This document shows positions 1 through 8,103 of a stretch of DNA of 64,000 bases, one piece after another; the stretch's first letter is position 1, and every line of letters begins with the position of its first letter. The notes beneath the pieces were generated by a model. That model saw only the letters and a list, made by a program, of their open reading frames with translations. It ran no database searches and had not been told where the DNA came from. The DNA lies in assembly GCF_900187305.1 (NCBI RefSeq), contig NZ_LT906434.1, positions 558,001 through 622,000 of the forward strand. The letters run 5' to 3'. Source of the stretch: Neisseria zoodegmatis (GTDB taxonomy: Bacteria > Pseudomonadota > Gammaproteobacteria > Burkholderiales > Neisseriaceae). The position numbers and the translations under genes were made by a program.

Positions 1-352
1 AAGAGCTGTCACCATAGCCGGTTGCTTGAGTGTGCTCACCAACGGCAATCGCAGATACACCGGATGCAGCAGAATAGCTACCTACGCTGATAGCACTACC
101 GCCGCTGGCAGTTGTTCCTGTACCGATTGCAGTAGAACCTAAACCGCTAGAAGATGCGTTCGGGCCGATAGCGATAGCGTTGTCACTGGTAGCACCTTCG
201 CTTTTATGGTTACCGCGTACGACACCATTGGTATTCACGGCAAAATACGGAATGCTGGCTTGTGCACCGGAAGCAAAAGCCATCAGGCCGACAGCAATAG
301 AAGTTGCCAGCAAACGGGGTTTTACATTGGTGTGAACATTTTTATGGTTCAT
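1..352 (-). CDS. Trimeric autotransporter adhesin, N-terminal part (partial)
   Basis: The gene runs off the left edge, so only about the first 117 codons are visible. It opens with MNHKNVHTNVKPRLLATSIA, an extended Sec signal peptide typical of large autotransporters, with likely cleavage after GAQA near residue 33. After about residue 58 it shows YadA-like head repeats of roughly 14 residues (AIAIGPNASS, STAIGTGTTA, SAISVGSYSA, SAIAVGEHTQ), which build a trimeric left-handed beta-roll. This family (YadA, NadA, Hia/Hsf) is inserted in the outer membrane by a C-terminal barrel, which lies outside the window, so an intact gene cannot be confirmed. The start is the ATG at 350-352. The adhesive ligand is unknown. 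Confidence 0.85.
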   Translation of the reverse strand, partial: MNHKNVHTNVKPRLLATSIAVGLMAFASGAQASIPYFAVNTNGVVRGNHKSEGATSDNAIAIGPNASSSGLGSTAIGTGTTASGGSAISVGSYSAASGVSAIAVGEHTQATGYGDSS

Positions 353-1224
353 GGTTATCTCCCAAACTAAAGAGTATCGTTTAAGCCTTCAACCAACTCT
401 TAACTCCGGCCATTCAAGCGGTTTTGCATAGGTATGCATAACCGCTCCCGATACAGTTAAAACAAAAATTAATGAAACCCAAACAGAACCGTCCAATTTC
501 ATTGCTTACTCTTATCCGTTTCTTTATCCCCATAATAAAGCTTAACTGCATTTGACTAAAGTAAATTCTGACAATCAAAACTTTCCTTTCTCTTGCAAAT
601 ATCCTAATCAAATATTTAAATTAACTTGTGTTATATTAAATAAAAGTACTTTATAGGTTATTATCTTTACATTTTTACATTAAATTTTTAATGTTTCTTT
701 TCAATATTTAAACAAATTTAAATTTATATGATTAAATTTAAATTATTTAATAAGATGGCATAAAATTTCGTGGGCTTTGGCTGAATTTAATATAGGAAAT
801 ATTCAATTCATTTATTTATGAATAATGAATATTTTGTGATTTGGAGGATTTTTCTCTTTCTAAAAAGGTGTGAAAAACTGTTGCATTTTTTACACTTTTT
901 TTGATTTATGACGGGATTTGTCGAGGTTTGTGTAGGCTTTTAGGCATAGTTGTTGATGTGAAATTTAAATGTTATTTGCATAAAAACGAAATAATTTTAT
1001 CTATATTTTTTCTTAGGTTTGATGATGTTTCACACTTTACGGCTCGATATGGTTAATGAAGTAGATGTAGATATGGAAGCTATGTATGGATAAAAAGACG
1101 GAATGGATGTTTAACCTTGTTTGCCAGGCTGTTTTAAATCAATAGGCAGACGGTAAAACAACGTGCACCGGTACTAAACCGTTTGGCACGTTGTTGAGTT
1201 ATGGGTTTGCTGAAATATCGGGCT
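353..1224. other. AT-rich intergenic region upstream of the adhesin
   Basis: About 870 bases without a convincing gene. The region is very AT-rich and must hold the adhesin promoter, but no single -35/-10 pair stands out. A short minus-strand ORF at 414-611 has no ribosome binding site or recognisable motif and is not called. The clearest structure is the inverted repeat at 862-902. No tetranucleotide tract of the kind that varies nadA expression is visible. Confidence 0.5.
862..902. terminator. Possible hairpin in the AT-rich region
   Basis: Arms AAAAAGGTGTGAAAAA and TTTTTTACACTTTTTT are nearly complementary around an 8-base loop. It is A-rich before and T-rich after, as in a bidirectional intrinsic terminator, but the stem is weak and AT-rich and there is no gene directly upstream. 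Confidence 0.3.
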
Positions 1225-1377
1225 GAAACCTTTGCAAACCCTCAGATGTGGATGCAGTTCAAGGCGTAGCAGTGCAGCGGGGGCAGACATATCCACACGA
1301 TAGGCAAACGAGCGGGCAGTACCCTTAGGGCATAAACGCACAATGCAGAAATGCGCCGCAGATGGGGGCAAAGGTCT
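1225..1377. repeat. MITE-like repeat with IS5-type ends, copy 1
   Basis: This 153-base stretch closely matches the reverse complement of 10637-10779 over nearly its whole length. The ends read GAAACCTTTGCAAA and GCAAAGGTCTC, imperfect inverted copies of GAGACCTTTGCAAA. Those ends resemble terminal repeats I remember from neisserial IS5-family elements, but no transposase fits inside, so a non-autonomous derivative is the likely explanation. It abuts the 3' end of the nitrilase gene at 1382. Confidence 0.65.
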
Positions 1378-1381
1378 CAAG

Positions 1382-2185
1382 CTATAAACAGCGGTGGCTT
1401 AAGGCGGGCAGGCGTGTGCGGACGCTGTTGAGCCGTGCGGCGTCGAGTTCGGCGATCACCATGCCTTCGCCCTCTGGTAGTACGTCCAGCACTTCGCCCC
1501 ACGGGTCGATAATCATGCTGTGGCCGTATGTGCGTCTGCCGCTTTCGTGTACGCCGCCTTGTGCCGAAGCAATGACATAGCATTGGTTTTCTACGGCGCG
1601 GGCGCGGAGGAGCAGTTCCCAATGGGCTTTGCCGGTGGTGTAGGTGAAAGCGGCGGGAAGTAAGAGTACGTCGAAGGGCAGCTGGGCGCGGAAAAACTCG
1701 GGGAAGCGCAAGTCGTAGCACACGCCTGCGGCCAAGCTGATGCCGTCGGCTGCAAAACGAGGAACTTCCTGCCCGGCTGTTATGGTGTCGGCTTCGGAAT
1801 AGCGTTCGCCCAAGCCTGAGTAGCCGAACAAATGTATTTTATTGTAGGCGCCGACACATTCTCCGCTGCGGTTGTACACCGTCATGGTGTTCAACACTTT
1901 ATTAGCGTCCGGGCTTTGTAAGGGTATGGTTCCGCCGAAGAGAACGACGCCGTTTTGTTTGGCCGCTTCGCTTAAGGCCGTCTGAAACGTTCCCGCGCCC
2001 AAAGTTTCGGCAAACGCGAGCTTGTCGGTATCGTTTTTGCCCATCAACGGCCAGTATTCGGGCAACAATACCCACGCAGCACCTGCGGCGGCGGCTTTGG
2101 CAACCAGACGTTGCATGGTTTGGATATTGGCCTCGGGGTCAATACCCGACACCATTTGAACGGCGGCAACTCTCACGGTATGCAT
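1382..2185 (-). CDS. Carbon-nitrogen hydrolase (nitrilase superfamily, Nit1-like)
   Basis: A 267-residue amidase of the nitrilase superfamily. The Glu-Lys-Cys triad is visible: E43 in LLPEYW, K116 in YNKIHLFG and C156 in GVCYDLRFPEFFR. The sequence around the Lys and Cys is closest to the Nit1/YbeM group, which hydrolyses deaminated glutathione to alpha-ketoglutarate and cysteinylglycine; that substrate is inferred. An in-frame ATG lies 16 codons upstream, but the intervening codons contain a DUS and have no family similarity. The chosen start has GGAGA just before it and begins directly with the conserved VRVAAVQM strand. It follows the chorismate mutase gene on the same strand. Confidence 0.85.
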   Translation of the reverse strand: MHTVRVAAVQMVSGIDPEANIQTMQRLVAKAAAAGAAWVLLPEYWPLMGKNDTDKLAFAETLGAGTFQTALSEAAKQNGVVLFGGTIPLQSPDANKVLNTMTVYNRSGECVGAYNKIHLFGYSGLGERYSEADTITAGQEVPRFAADGISLAAGVCYDLRFPEFFRAQLPFDVLLLPAAFTYTTGKAHWELLLRARAVENQCYVIASAQGGVHESGRRTYGHSMIIDPWGEVLDVLPEGEGMVIAELDAARLNSVRTRLPALSHRCL

Positions 2186-2279
2186 GGATGGGTCTCCTTT
2201 TTTCAGACGGCCTGTGCAGCTTACATCATTCATTAAAGAGACGGCTATCCGTATCCGTAAGCTACAGGCTGATGAAAAC

Positions 2280-2564
2280 TCACGCTTGATTGACTTTGAG
2301 TTCTAAATTGATGAAAGCATCTATCATGGCGCGCCAAACGGCTTCTGCAACATCGGGCGACAATCCTGCTGCTGCGGCTTGTTCGCGTCGTGCATGAATA
2401 ACTTGGGCAACACGTTCGGGCGCGGCCACAGCTTGAGCATCATTATGTGGTTTGATGCTGCCTGCCTGTTCTACCCATTTTTGCCTTTGGGCCAGCAATT
2501 TAATAAGCTCTGTATCCAGTCGGTCAATTTCTTGACGGATTTCGGTTAAAGTTTTGCGCATCAT
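2280..2564 (-). CDS. Chorismate mutase, AroQ class
   Basis: A 94-residue all-helical protein of the AroQ fold. It carries the N-terminal pattern LTEIRQEIDRLDTELIKLL, where the first Arg binds substrate, followed by R-Q-K-W in helix 1 and a C-terminal helix ending in IDAFINLEL. Family members convert chorismate to prephenate for Phe/Tyr synthesis; the related PchB group removes pyruvate from isochorismate, and sequence alone does not exclude that. It is a stand-alone domain, not fused to prephenate dehydratase. Two adjacent ATGs open the frame, so the start may be three bases further in. The neighbouring amidase is on the same strand about 95 bases away. Confidence 0.82.
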   Translation of the reverse strand: MMRKTLTEIRQEIDRLDTELIKLLAQRQKWVEQAGSIKPHNDAQAVAAPERVAQVIHARREQAAAAGLSPDVAEAVWRAMIDAFINLELKVNQA

Positions 2565-2660
2565 CGTGCCCTTGCATCCGATAAAGAATGGAAAATATTA
2601 AGAAGATTAAAAATATTGTATTACACTAGATATTTAACAAAAGAAAGTTTGACGACAAAT

Positions 2661-2966
2661 ATGAAAATTCTGTTCACTCTGATAGCACTCGTTCCAATCA
2701 CCGTATCCGCCGACATCCAACTATACGGCAATATCCGCAGCGGAGTGAGTGTGTCGCAAACCAAAATAGCCACAGGCGGCAACAATACCCGCACTGCCGT
2801 TGAAGATTTGGGCAGCTATGTCGGTTTTCGCGGTTCGCATGCCATCGGCGGCGGCAGCAAAGTTATCTGGCAGTTCGAGCAGGATACGCCTGTGGGCAGC
2901 AGCGGCTCGATGCGCGAATACTTCAAACGCAAAAAAGAAAACGGCACGATACATACGGGCGGCTGA
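2661..2966 (+). pseudogene. Truncated outer-membrane porin fragment
   Basis: This frame encodes a signal peptide (MKILFTLIALVPITVSA) followed by DIQLYGNIRSGVSV and a loop and strand pattern (SYVGFRGSHAIGGGSKVIWQFEQD) typical of the first strands of neisserial and beta-proteobacterial general porins (PorA/PorB family). Such porins have about 330-390 residues; this one stops after about 100. The last 18 residues (from SMREYF) no longer look like a porin, and the frame ends 6 bases before the convergent gluQ stop. It is read as the 5' remnant of a deleted porin gene. A translated short product is possible but could not form a barrel. Confidence 0.75.
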
Positions 2967-2971
2967 GCCGT

Positions 2972-3895
2972 TTAATCCGTTTCCGTGCACACAGCCGTTT
3001 TCGGCACTTTGTTCATATCCCAATGCTGCACCGTCCAGGCCAATAATTCAGACGGCCTCTCCACTTCCGGCGCGGCAGGCAGGTTGAGATAAGACATAAC
3101 CTGCCTGAGCAGTTTTTCTTTCCGGCTCACATCCAATGCCGGGGCAAGCGTTTGTTTCGACCATTTCTGCCCCTGCCTGTTCACCAATAAAGGCAAATGC
3201 GCATAGTGCGGCGTATCCGCGCCCAAGCAGCGTTGCAGCCAAATCTGCCGCGGTGTGGACACCAGCAGATCCTGCCCGCGCACAATATGCGTGATGCCTT
3301 GCTCGGCATCGTCTGCCACCACCGCCAACTGATACGCCCAAAAGCCATCGGCCCGCAACAACACGAAATCGCCGATATCACACGCCAGATTTTGGGTGTA
3401 ATGCCCGACAATTTCATCGTCAAAGCCTATGTTTTCATCGGGCACACGCAACCGCCACGCGGGTGTTTTTGCCAAATCTTTTTCAGACGGCCTGTAATCC
3501 GCTTGGCCGCAGCGTCCGTTATACACAAAACCGTCCGCCCCCATCCGCGCCGCGGCCTGCCAGTCTTTACGGCTGCAATAGCAGGGATACACCAACCTTT
3601 GTTTTTTCAGACGGCCTAATGCCTCTTCATACAGCTCATAGCGGCGGCTCTGGTAAACCACTTCGCCGTCCCACTCGAAACCGAATGCCTCCAGCGTGCG
3701 CAGAATATCGTCGGCCGCTCCGGCCATTTCGCGCGGCGGATCAAGGTCTTCCATGCGAACCAACCACCGCCCGCCGTGTGCCTTGGCATCGGCATACGAG
3801 GCAAGGGCGGTCAGCAGCGAACCAATATGCAGCAAACCGGTAGGGCTGGGGGCAAAGCGGCCGGTGTAGGGGGGAAAGGAGCGAGAAAGTGGCAT
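2972..3895 (-). CDS. gluQ: Glutamyl-Q tRNA(Asp) synthetase
   Basis: A 307-residue truncated paralogue of glutamyl-tRNA synthetase that lacks the anticodon-binding domain. The family attaches glutamate to the queuosine base at position 34 of tRNA(Asp). It shows the class I signature HIGS at residues 23-26 after GRFAPSPTG. Zinc ligands C105-x-C107 and Y125/C129 (CYC, VYNGRC) mark the insertion. The KMSKS-like motif is KWSKQ at 244-248. Length fits the YadB/GluQ group. Two internal DUS copies (about 3485 and 3608) are encoded as in-frame codons. It converges on the porin remnant and is divergent from the fHbp-like gene. Confidence 0.93.
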   Translation of the reverse strand: MPLSRSFPPYTGRFAPSPTGLLHIGSLLTALASYADAKAHGGRWLVRMEDLDPPREMAGAADDILRTLEAFGFEWDGEVVYQSRRYELYEEALGRLKKQRLVYPCYCSRKDWQAAARMGADGFVYNGRCGQADYRPSEKDLAKTPAWRLRVPDENIGFDDEIVGHYTQNLACDIGDFVLLRADGFWAYQLAVVADDAEQGITHIVRGQDLLVSTPRQIWLQRCLGADTPHYAHLPLLVNRQGQKWSKQTLAPALDVSRKEKLLRQVMSYLNLPAAPEVERPSELLAWTVQHWDMNKVPKTAVCTETD

Positions 3896-4028
3896 ATTTT
3901 TTCTTAAAGGTTTAAATTGATCAATAAATGTGTAAATTTATATTTATAAAGTACAGTTTATTTTAATTCGTGTTAAAATTATTCGGGTTTTTAAAGTGCA
4001 ATATTAAACAATATTAAAAAGGAAAGTC

Positions 4029-5048
4029 ATGAAAAAAACTTCTCTCTTCATGTGTGCATTCTCTGCTTTACTATTGGCAGCTTGCGGCAGCAGTGGCAAT
4101 AATGCTCCCTCGGCACAAAGTACACCTAACGCTGCTGGAATGCTAGATCCCATCAATAAACAAGAAGATACAAAACAAGAAGATACGAAACAAGAAGATA
4201 CAAAACAGGAAGATAAAAAGCAGGAAGAAAATGCCCCTTCTTCACAACAGTCTTCAAACGGTTATCCGTTTTTGGTCGTTCCCAACCTTGAAAACGAAGA
4301 AATTGGTACGATTGTTGAAACGATTAACGGTAAACCGATTATTAATGGGAAAATCATTGCCAGCAATTATCAGATTCAGTTAAACGGCAAAACCTACCGT
4401 AGTCAAGACAAAATAGACATTTCGTCATTACAACTTGGCTTAAACACACTGCCTTTCAAAGAATCTATCTCGCAAACGATTGAAGGTTTACCGAGTCAGC
4501 AAGCAGCAATCGAAGGTAATTTGCGTTTATACAAACAGCATTATTCAGTATTGACCGGCACTTTTGTGAAGAAGAAATTCAATCAGGCTTCACCTGAAGA
4601 TACTGAAAACGAAAATACATTCAGTTTTGATAATGGGTATGCAATTCAAGGTGATGTTACTCCGTTCAAAATGCTTCCGACAGAAGGTGTTTATACCTAC
4701 AACGGTAAAGCGTTCGATGAAAAAGCCGAAGGTACGCTGCAATATACGATTGACTTCGAGAAAAGAGTGGGCAGCGGCAGCATTACCGGCATGGAGCAAT
4801 TCGGTGATATCAAGCTGAATCAAGCATCTATCAAACAGATCACAGAAGAGCATCCGGTTCTCAAGAACGGTGGAGAAATCGAAGGCACAGCCGTGTCTGA
4901 GAAATTGGGTAAGGGTGAATATGCCTTAGGTATTTTCGGTCCTAAAGCCGAAGAGATTGTTGGTGTTGCAGATTTTGTTATACCGGGTGACAGTGAACAA
5001 GGGATTGAGCAGCAAGACGTTGAAATAGGCTTTGGCGGTCAACGTTAA
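4029..5048 (+). CDS. Factor H binding protein-like surface lipoprotein
   Basis: A 339-residue lipoprotein with lipobox LLAAC and lipidated Cys19. A Ser/Asn/Gln-rich linker carries four KQEDT-type repeats (residues 44-63). The rest resembles meningococcal fHbp. The N-terminal half has EGNLRLYKQHYSVLTG (compare fHbp SGEFQVYKQSHSALT). The C-terminal barrel runs LPTEGVYTYNGKAF, TLQYTIDFEKRVGSGSI, and KGEYALGIFGPKAEEIVG, close to fHbp LTYTIDF and GSYSLGIFGGQAQEVAG. fHbp recruits human complement factor H at the cell surface and is exported with help of Slam. Whether this homologue binds factor H is unknown. The TbpB/NHBA barrel families are more distant alternatives. The start has AAGGAAAG upstream. 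Confidence 0.8.
   Translation: MKKTSLFMCAFSALLLAACGSSGNNAPSAQSTPNAAGMLDPINKQEDTKQEDTKQEDTKQEDKKQEENAPSSQQSSNGYPFLVVPNLENEEIGTIVETINGKPIINGKIIASNYQIQLNGKTYRSQDKIDISSLQLGLNTLPFKESISQTIEGLPSQQAAIEGNLRLYKQHYSVLTGTFVKKKFNQASPEDTENENTFSFDNGYAIQGDVTPFKMLPTEGVYTYNGKAFDEKAEGTLQYTIDFEKRVGSGSITGMEQFGDIKLNQASIKQITEEHPVLKNGGEIEGTAVSEKLGKGEYALGIFGPKAEEIVGVADFVIPGDSEQGIEQQDVEIGFGGQR
4158..4217 (+). repeat. Tandem 15-base repeat in the fHbp-like linker
   Basis: Four in-frame 15-base units encode KQEDT, KQEDT, KQEDT and KQEDK, followed by a degenerate KQEEN. Units differ by single silent or near-silent changes. As each unit is a multiple of three, slippage would alter the linker length without breaking the frame. 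Confidence 0.9.
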
Positions 5049-5083
5049 TTGTTTGCTTTGTCTTATTCATGTTGTACATTTGA

Positions 5084-5117
5084 ATAAAATGCCAACCGAT
5101 CGGTTGGCATTTTATTT
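5084..5117. terminator. Palindromic terminator after the fHbp-like gene
   Basis: A perfect 34-base palindrome, AATAAAATGCCAACCGA followed by its complement. It is GC-rich in the middle and T-rich on exit, as for a Rho-independent terminator. It sits 35 bases after the stop. Confidence 0.85.
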
Positions 5118-5161
5118 TGCTTGGCAATTATATATTGGAGCGACACGGCAATAGACTTGAT

Positions 5162-5188
5162 GCCGTCTGAACCGCTTTTCAGACGGCC
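5162..5188. terminator. Inverted DUS pair
   Basis: GCCGTCTGAA and TTCAGACGGC are separated by 7 bases. The left arm is preceded by AT, giving the ATGCCGTCTGAA dialect, a minority form in this window. Confidence 0.55.
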
Positions 5189-5373
5189 TTTAACGGGATT
5201 GTTGGCTAAAGTTCCCGTCATATTCATGCTATTTATGAAATAAAGTGTAAGCATAAAGCAGCCGAATGACGTATGGGCGTAAAACAAAGTTTATCGGCTT
5301 GATGCAGGCGGGGTTGGTGGTTATATTGTGCGCAATTTCAATGGAATCAACATGTAATATGAATGAAGGTGTA

Positions 5374-5736
5374 ATGATGAAACAGTCGAAAACGCTTTTG
5401 ATAACGGGCATTATGGCACTTTTTTCCGCCGGTGCGGCAGCGGCCGGGCTGCCGGGTGAGATTTTTCAGCCGCGCGGTGCGAAAGTGGTAAAGGCAGATG
5501 CCCAAAGCGACGGCGGTTATGAAGCCGAATTCCGCATCGATGCGGGTAACACCAGTGTGGCGCACTTGGTGGAACGGGTGCGCGAGCATGCCCGCCGGCA
5601 CGGGTTTGAAGTGGTGGAATCGGATATCAAAAATGATGACGCCGATTTGAAATTCAAACGCCGCGATCAGGCATTGGATGTGTCTATCGAGCGTAACCGC
5701 CAAGGCGTTATCGAATACAAAGCCGATTTGGATTGA
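5374..5736 (+). CDS. Small secreted protein of unknown function
   Basis: About 120 residues with a clear Sec signal peptide (KTLLITGIMALFSAGAAAAG). The mature part is charged and mixed alpha/beta: VAHLVERVREHARRHGFEV, then DDADLKFKRRDQALDVSIER. I do not recognise a named family. The pattern of two strands, an amphipathic helix and two strands suggests a small periplasmic domain. The start ATGATG at 5374 follows AAGGTG; the open frame continues upstream to 5266 without a signal peptide there. It is closed by an inverted DUS terminator. Confidence 0.7.
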   Translation: MMKQSKTLLITGIMALFSAGAAAAGLPGEIFQPRGAKVVKADAQSDGGYEAEFRIDAGNTSVAHLVERVREHARRHGFEVVESDIKNDDADLKFKRRDQALDVSIERNRQGVIEYKADLD

Positions 5737-5752
5737 TAAGGCTGCACCGTTA

Positions 5753-5790
5753 AGCAGGCCGTCTGAAACATTTTATTCAGACGGCCTGCT
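5753..5790. terminator. Inverted DUS terminator
   Basis: AGCAGGCCGTCTGAA and its reverse complement are separated by 8 bases, followed by ACTTTTT. It lies 17 bases after the small secreted protein. Confidence 0.8.
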
Positions 5791-5980
5791 ACTTTTTAAA
5801 TCTCTTCAAGCCGTGGCGAATCATCAGGCTTGTGTTTGTGTGCCGTGAGCTTGCGGATAGGGGCAAGGTTTATTAAAGCATGCGTTTAGCGTATCATTCG
5901 GGGCGTAGGAAAACACTTTTGCAACCGGCTTTACGAGCAAGGCCGATTGCAAAAGTATTTTTATATTTAAAGAGCGACTT

Positions 5981-7477
5981 ATGTTAAACGGTATTCCCTT
6001 GCCCAAAGACACGGTGCGCCCGCCCGAAACCGTGCTCGTCAACATCACGCCGCAGGAAACGCGCGTGGCCATTCTTGAAGAAAACAATATTTGCGAGCTG
6101 CATATCGAGCGCAACAGCGGCCACGGCTTGGTCGGCAATATTTATCTCGGCGTGGTGCGCCGCGTGCTGCCCGGCATGCAGAGCGCGTTTATCGACATCG
6201 GCCTTGAGCGTGCCGCGTTTCTGCACATTGTCGATGTGTTGGAACAGCGCCGCAATCCCGACGAAACCCAGCGCATCGAGCATATGCTGTTTGAAGGGCA
6301 GTCGGTGCTGGTGCAGGTGATTAAAGACCCCATCAACACCAAAGGCGCGCGCCTTTCCACGCAGATTTCTCTGGCGGGGCGTTTTCTCGTGCATCTGCCG
6401 CAGGAAGACCACATCGGCATCTCGCAGCGTATCGAAGATGAAGACGAGCGCAACACTTTGCGCAGCCGTTTGGAAAACCTGTTGCCGGACAACGGGGAGG
6501 GGCAGGGCTATATCATCCGCACCAGCGCGGAAAACGCCACCGATGCCGAATTGCAGGCCGATATCGACTACCTGACCAAAGTGTGGGAAAACATTCAGCA
6601 TCAGGCCAAAACCCGCCCGCCGGAAACCCTGCTTTATCAAGACTTGCCCTTAAGCCTGCGCGTGCTGCGCGATATGTTTAGCGAAAACACGCGCGAGATT
6701 TTGGTCGATTCCACCGAAAACTACCAGCGTATGCGCCAATTTGCCGAGCTGTATGTACAAGGCGCAACCGACAAAATTACCTTGTTTAAAGGCGACCGGC
6801 CGCTGTTTGAAACCCACAATATCGAGCAGGAAATCAACCGCGCCCTGCAACCGCGCGTCAACCTCAATTTCGGCAGCTATCTGATTATCGAAGCCACCGA
6901 AGCGATGACCACCATCGACGTGAACACCGGCGGCTTTGTCGGCGCGCGCAACTTCGACGAAACCATTTTCCGCACCAATCTCGAAGCCTGCCACACCATC
7001 GCCCGCGAGCTGCGTTTGCGCAATCTCGGCGGCATCATCATCATCGACTTTATCGACATGGCGCACGATGCCCACCGCGAAGCCGTGTTGCAAGAGCTGG
7101 CCAAAGCCTTGAGTTTCGACCGCACCCGCGTAACCCTCAACGGCTTTACCAGCCTCGGCTTGGTCGAGCTGACCCGCAAACGCACCCGCGAAAACCTCAG
7201 CCATGTATTGTGCGAGCCATGCCCGTCGTGTCAGGGCAGAGGCCGTCTGAAAACACCGCAAACCGTGTGCTACGAAATCCAGCGCGAAATCGTGCGCGAA
7301 GCCCGCCGCTACGATGCCAAGAGCTTCCGCATTCTCGCTGCGCCCAATGTGATCGACTTATTCTTAGACGAAGAATCGCAATCGCTCGCCATGTTGATCG
7401 ATTTTATCGGCAAGCCCATTTCGCTGGCCGTTGAAACCGCCTATACCCAAGAGCAATACGATATCGTGTTGATGTAA
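5981..7477 (+). CDS. rng: Ribonuclease G
   Basis: A 498-residue RNase E/G family endoribonuclease of the short RNase G type, without the long C-terminal scaffold of RNase E. It opens with the PETVLVNITPQETRVAILEE start and an interrupted S1 domain (GNIYLGVVRRVLPGMQSAFIDIG). Catalytic magnesium ligands are visible as D313 in TTIDVNTGG and D356 in IIIDFIDM. The zinc-link motif is CEPCPSC near residue 412. RNase G matures the 5' end of 16S rRNA and takes part in mRNA decay. The gene stands alone between DUS hairpins. An internal DUS lies near 7242. Confidence 0.95.
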   Translation: MLNGIPLPKDTVRPPETVLVNITPQETRVAILEENNICELHIERNSGHGLVGNIYLGVVRRVLPGMQSAFIDIGLERAAFLHIVDVLEQRRNPDETQRIEHMLFEGQSVLVQVIKDPINTKGARLSTQISLAGRFLVHLPQEDHIGISQRIEDEDERNTLRSRLENLLPDNGEGQGYIIRTSAENATDAELQADIDYLTKVWENIQHQAKTRPPETLLYQDLPLSLRVLRDMFSENTREILVDSTENYQRMRQFAELYVQGATDKITLFKGDRPLFETHNIEQEINRALQPRVNLNFGSYLIIEATEAMTTIDVNTGGFVGARNFDETIFRTNLEACHTIARELRLRNLGGIIIIDFIDMAHDAHREAVLQELAKALSFDRTRVTLNGFTSLGLVELTRKRTRENLSHVLCEPCPSCQGRGRLKTPQTVCYEIQREIVREARRYDAKSFRILAAPNVIDLFLDEESQSLAMLIDFIGKPISLAVETAYTQEQYDIVLM

Positions 7478-7485
7478 AACATAAA

Positions 7486-7512
7486 GGCCGTCTGAAACCG
7501 TTTCAGACGGCC
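7486..7512. terminator. Inverted DUS terminator
   Basis: GGCCGTCTGAAA and TTTCAGACGGCC flank three bases, 9 bases after the rng stop. The T-run is poor. Confidence 0.65.
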
Positions 7513-7552
7513 GCACATATTTGCAGGTTTACATACCCAAGAAAGCCACTCC

Positions 7553-7969
7553 ATGAACACTACTTGCCCGCTGTGCCACCCCGAAAACGAAGACGTGTTA
7601 TGGCAAAACGACACCTTGCGCGTGATTGCCGTTCACAACGAAACACACGCCCCCGCCTTTTGCCGCGTGATTTGGAACGCACATGTGGCCGAAATGACCG
7701 ACCTCAAGCCCGAAGAACGGCACGAGCTGATGGAAGCCGTGTACCGCGTTGAAGCCGCCATGCGCCAAGTGTTCCAGCCCGCCAAAATCAATCTCGCCAG
7801 CTTGGGCAATGTTGTGCCGCACCTGCATTGGCATGTGATCGCCCGTTTCAACGACGACGCTCAGTTCCCAGCACCCATTTGGGCTGCGCCGCAACGGGCG
7901 GGCACTCTGGATTTGCCGGAAGATTGGACGGCGCAGGTTAAAAAGCTGCTGCACGCTTCAATGGTGTGA
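7553..7969 (+). CDS. HIT family nucleotide hydrolase/transferase
   Basis: A 138-residue protein with the histidine triad HLHWHV at residues 90-95 and an N-terminal CPLC (Cys5, Cys8) that may bind zinc. HIT proteins act on nucleotide-phosphate substrates such as AMP-lysine or Ap4A; the substrate here is not predictable. The spacing LGNVVPHLHWHVIARF matches the bacterial branch near Fhit/HinT. It is a single-domain protein of normal length and lies between rng and the LD-carboxypeptidase on the same strand. Confidence 0.9.
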   Translation: MNTTCPLCHPENEDVLWQNDTLRVIAVHNETHAPAFCRVIWNAHVAEMTDLKPEERHELMEAVYRVEAAMRQVFQPAKINLASLGNVVPHLHWHVIARFNDDAQFPAPIWAAPQRAGTLDLPEDWTAQVKKLLHASMV

Positions 7970-8103
7970 AAACCGGTTTTTAGCGAAGCTCGCTTTCAGA
8001 CGGCCTCAACACCAAACCCCCGCGGTTGTGCAGAAATAAGCACCGTTTTACAATCCGCACCAACACATACCGGCACCACGCCCGACCATTACAAGGAATT
8101 TTC

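Larger units (their letters stand above)
5049..5373. other. Intergenic region with two hairpins
   Basis: Between the lipoprotein and the next gene there is only the strong palindromic terminator at 5084-5117 and an inverted DUS pair near 5162-5188. An open frame extends back to 5266 but lacks a signal peptide or ribosome binding site there. Confidence 0.6.

Noticed and set aside
414..611. 65-codon minus-strand frame upstream of the adhesin
   Set aside because: No ribosome binding site, no similarity, and lies in AT-rich non-coding sequence.
3917..3924. TTGATCAA upstream of the fHbp-like gene as an FNR site
   Set aside because: FNR sites have TTGAT and ATCAA half-sites separated by four bases; here the halves overlap, so it does not fit.
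5266..5373. N-terminal extension of the small secreted protein
   Set aside because: The extension lacks a ribosome binding site and would bury the signal peptide inside the protein.
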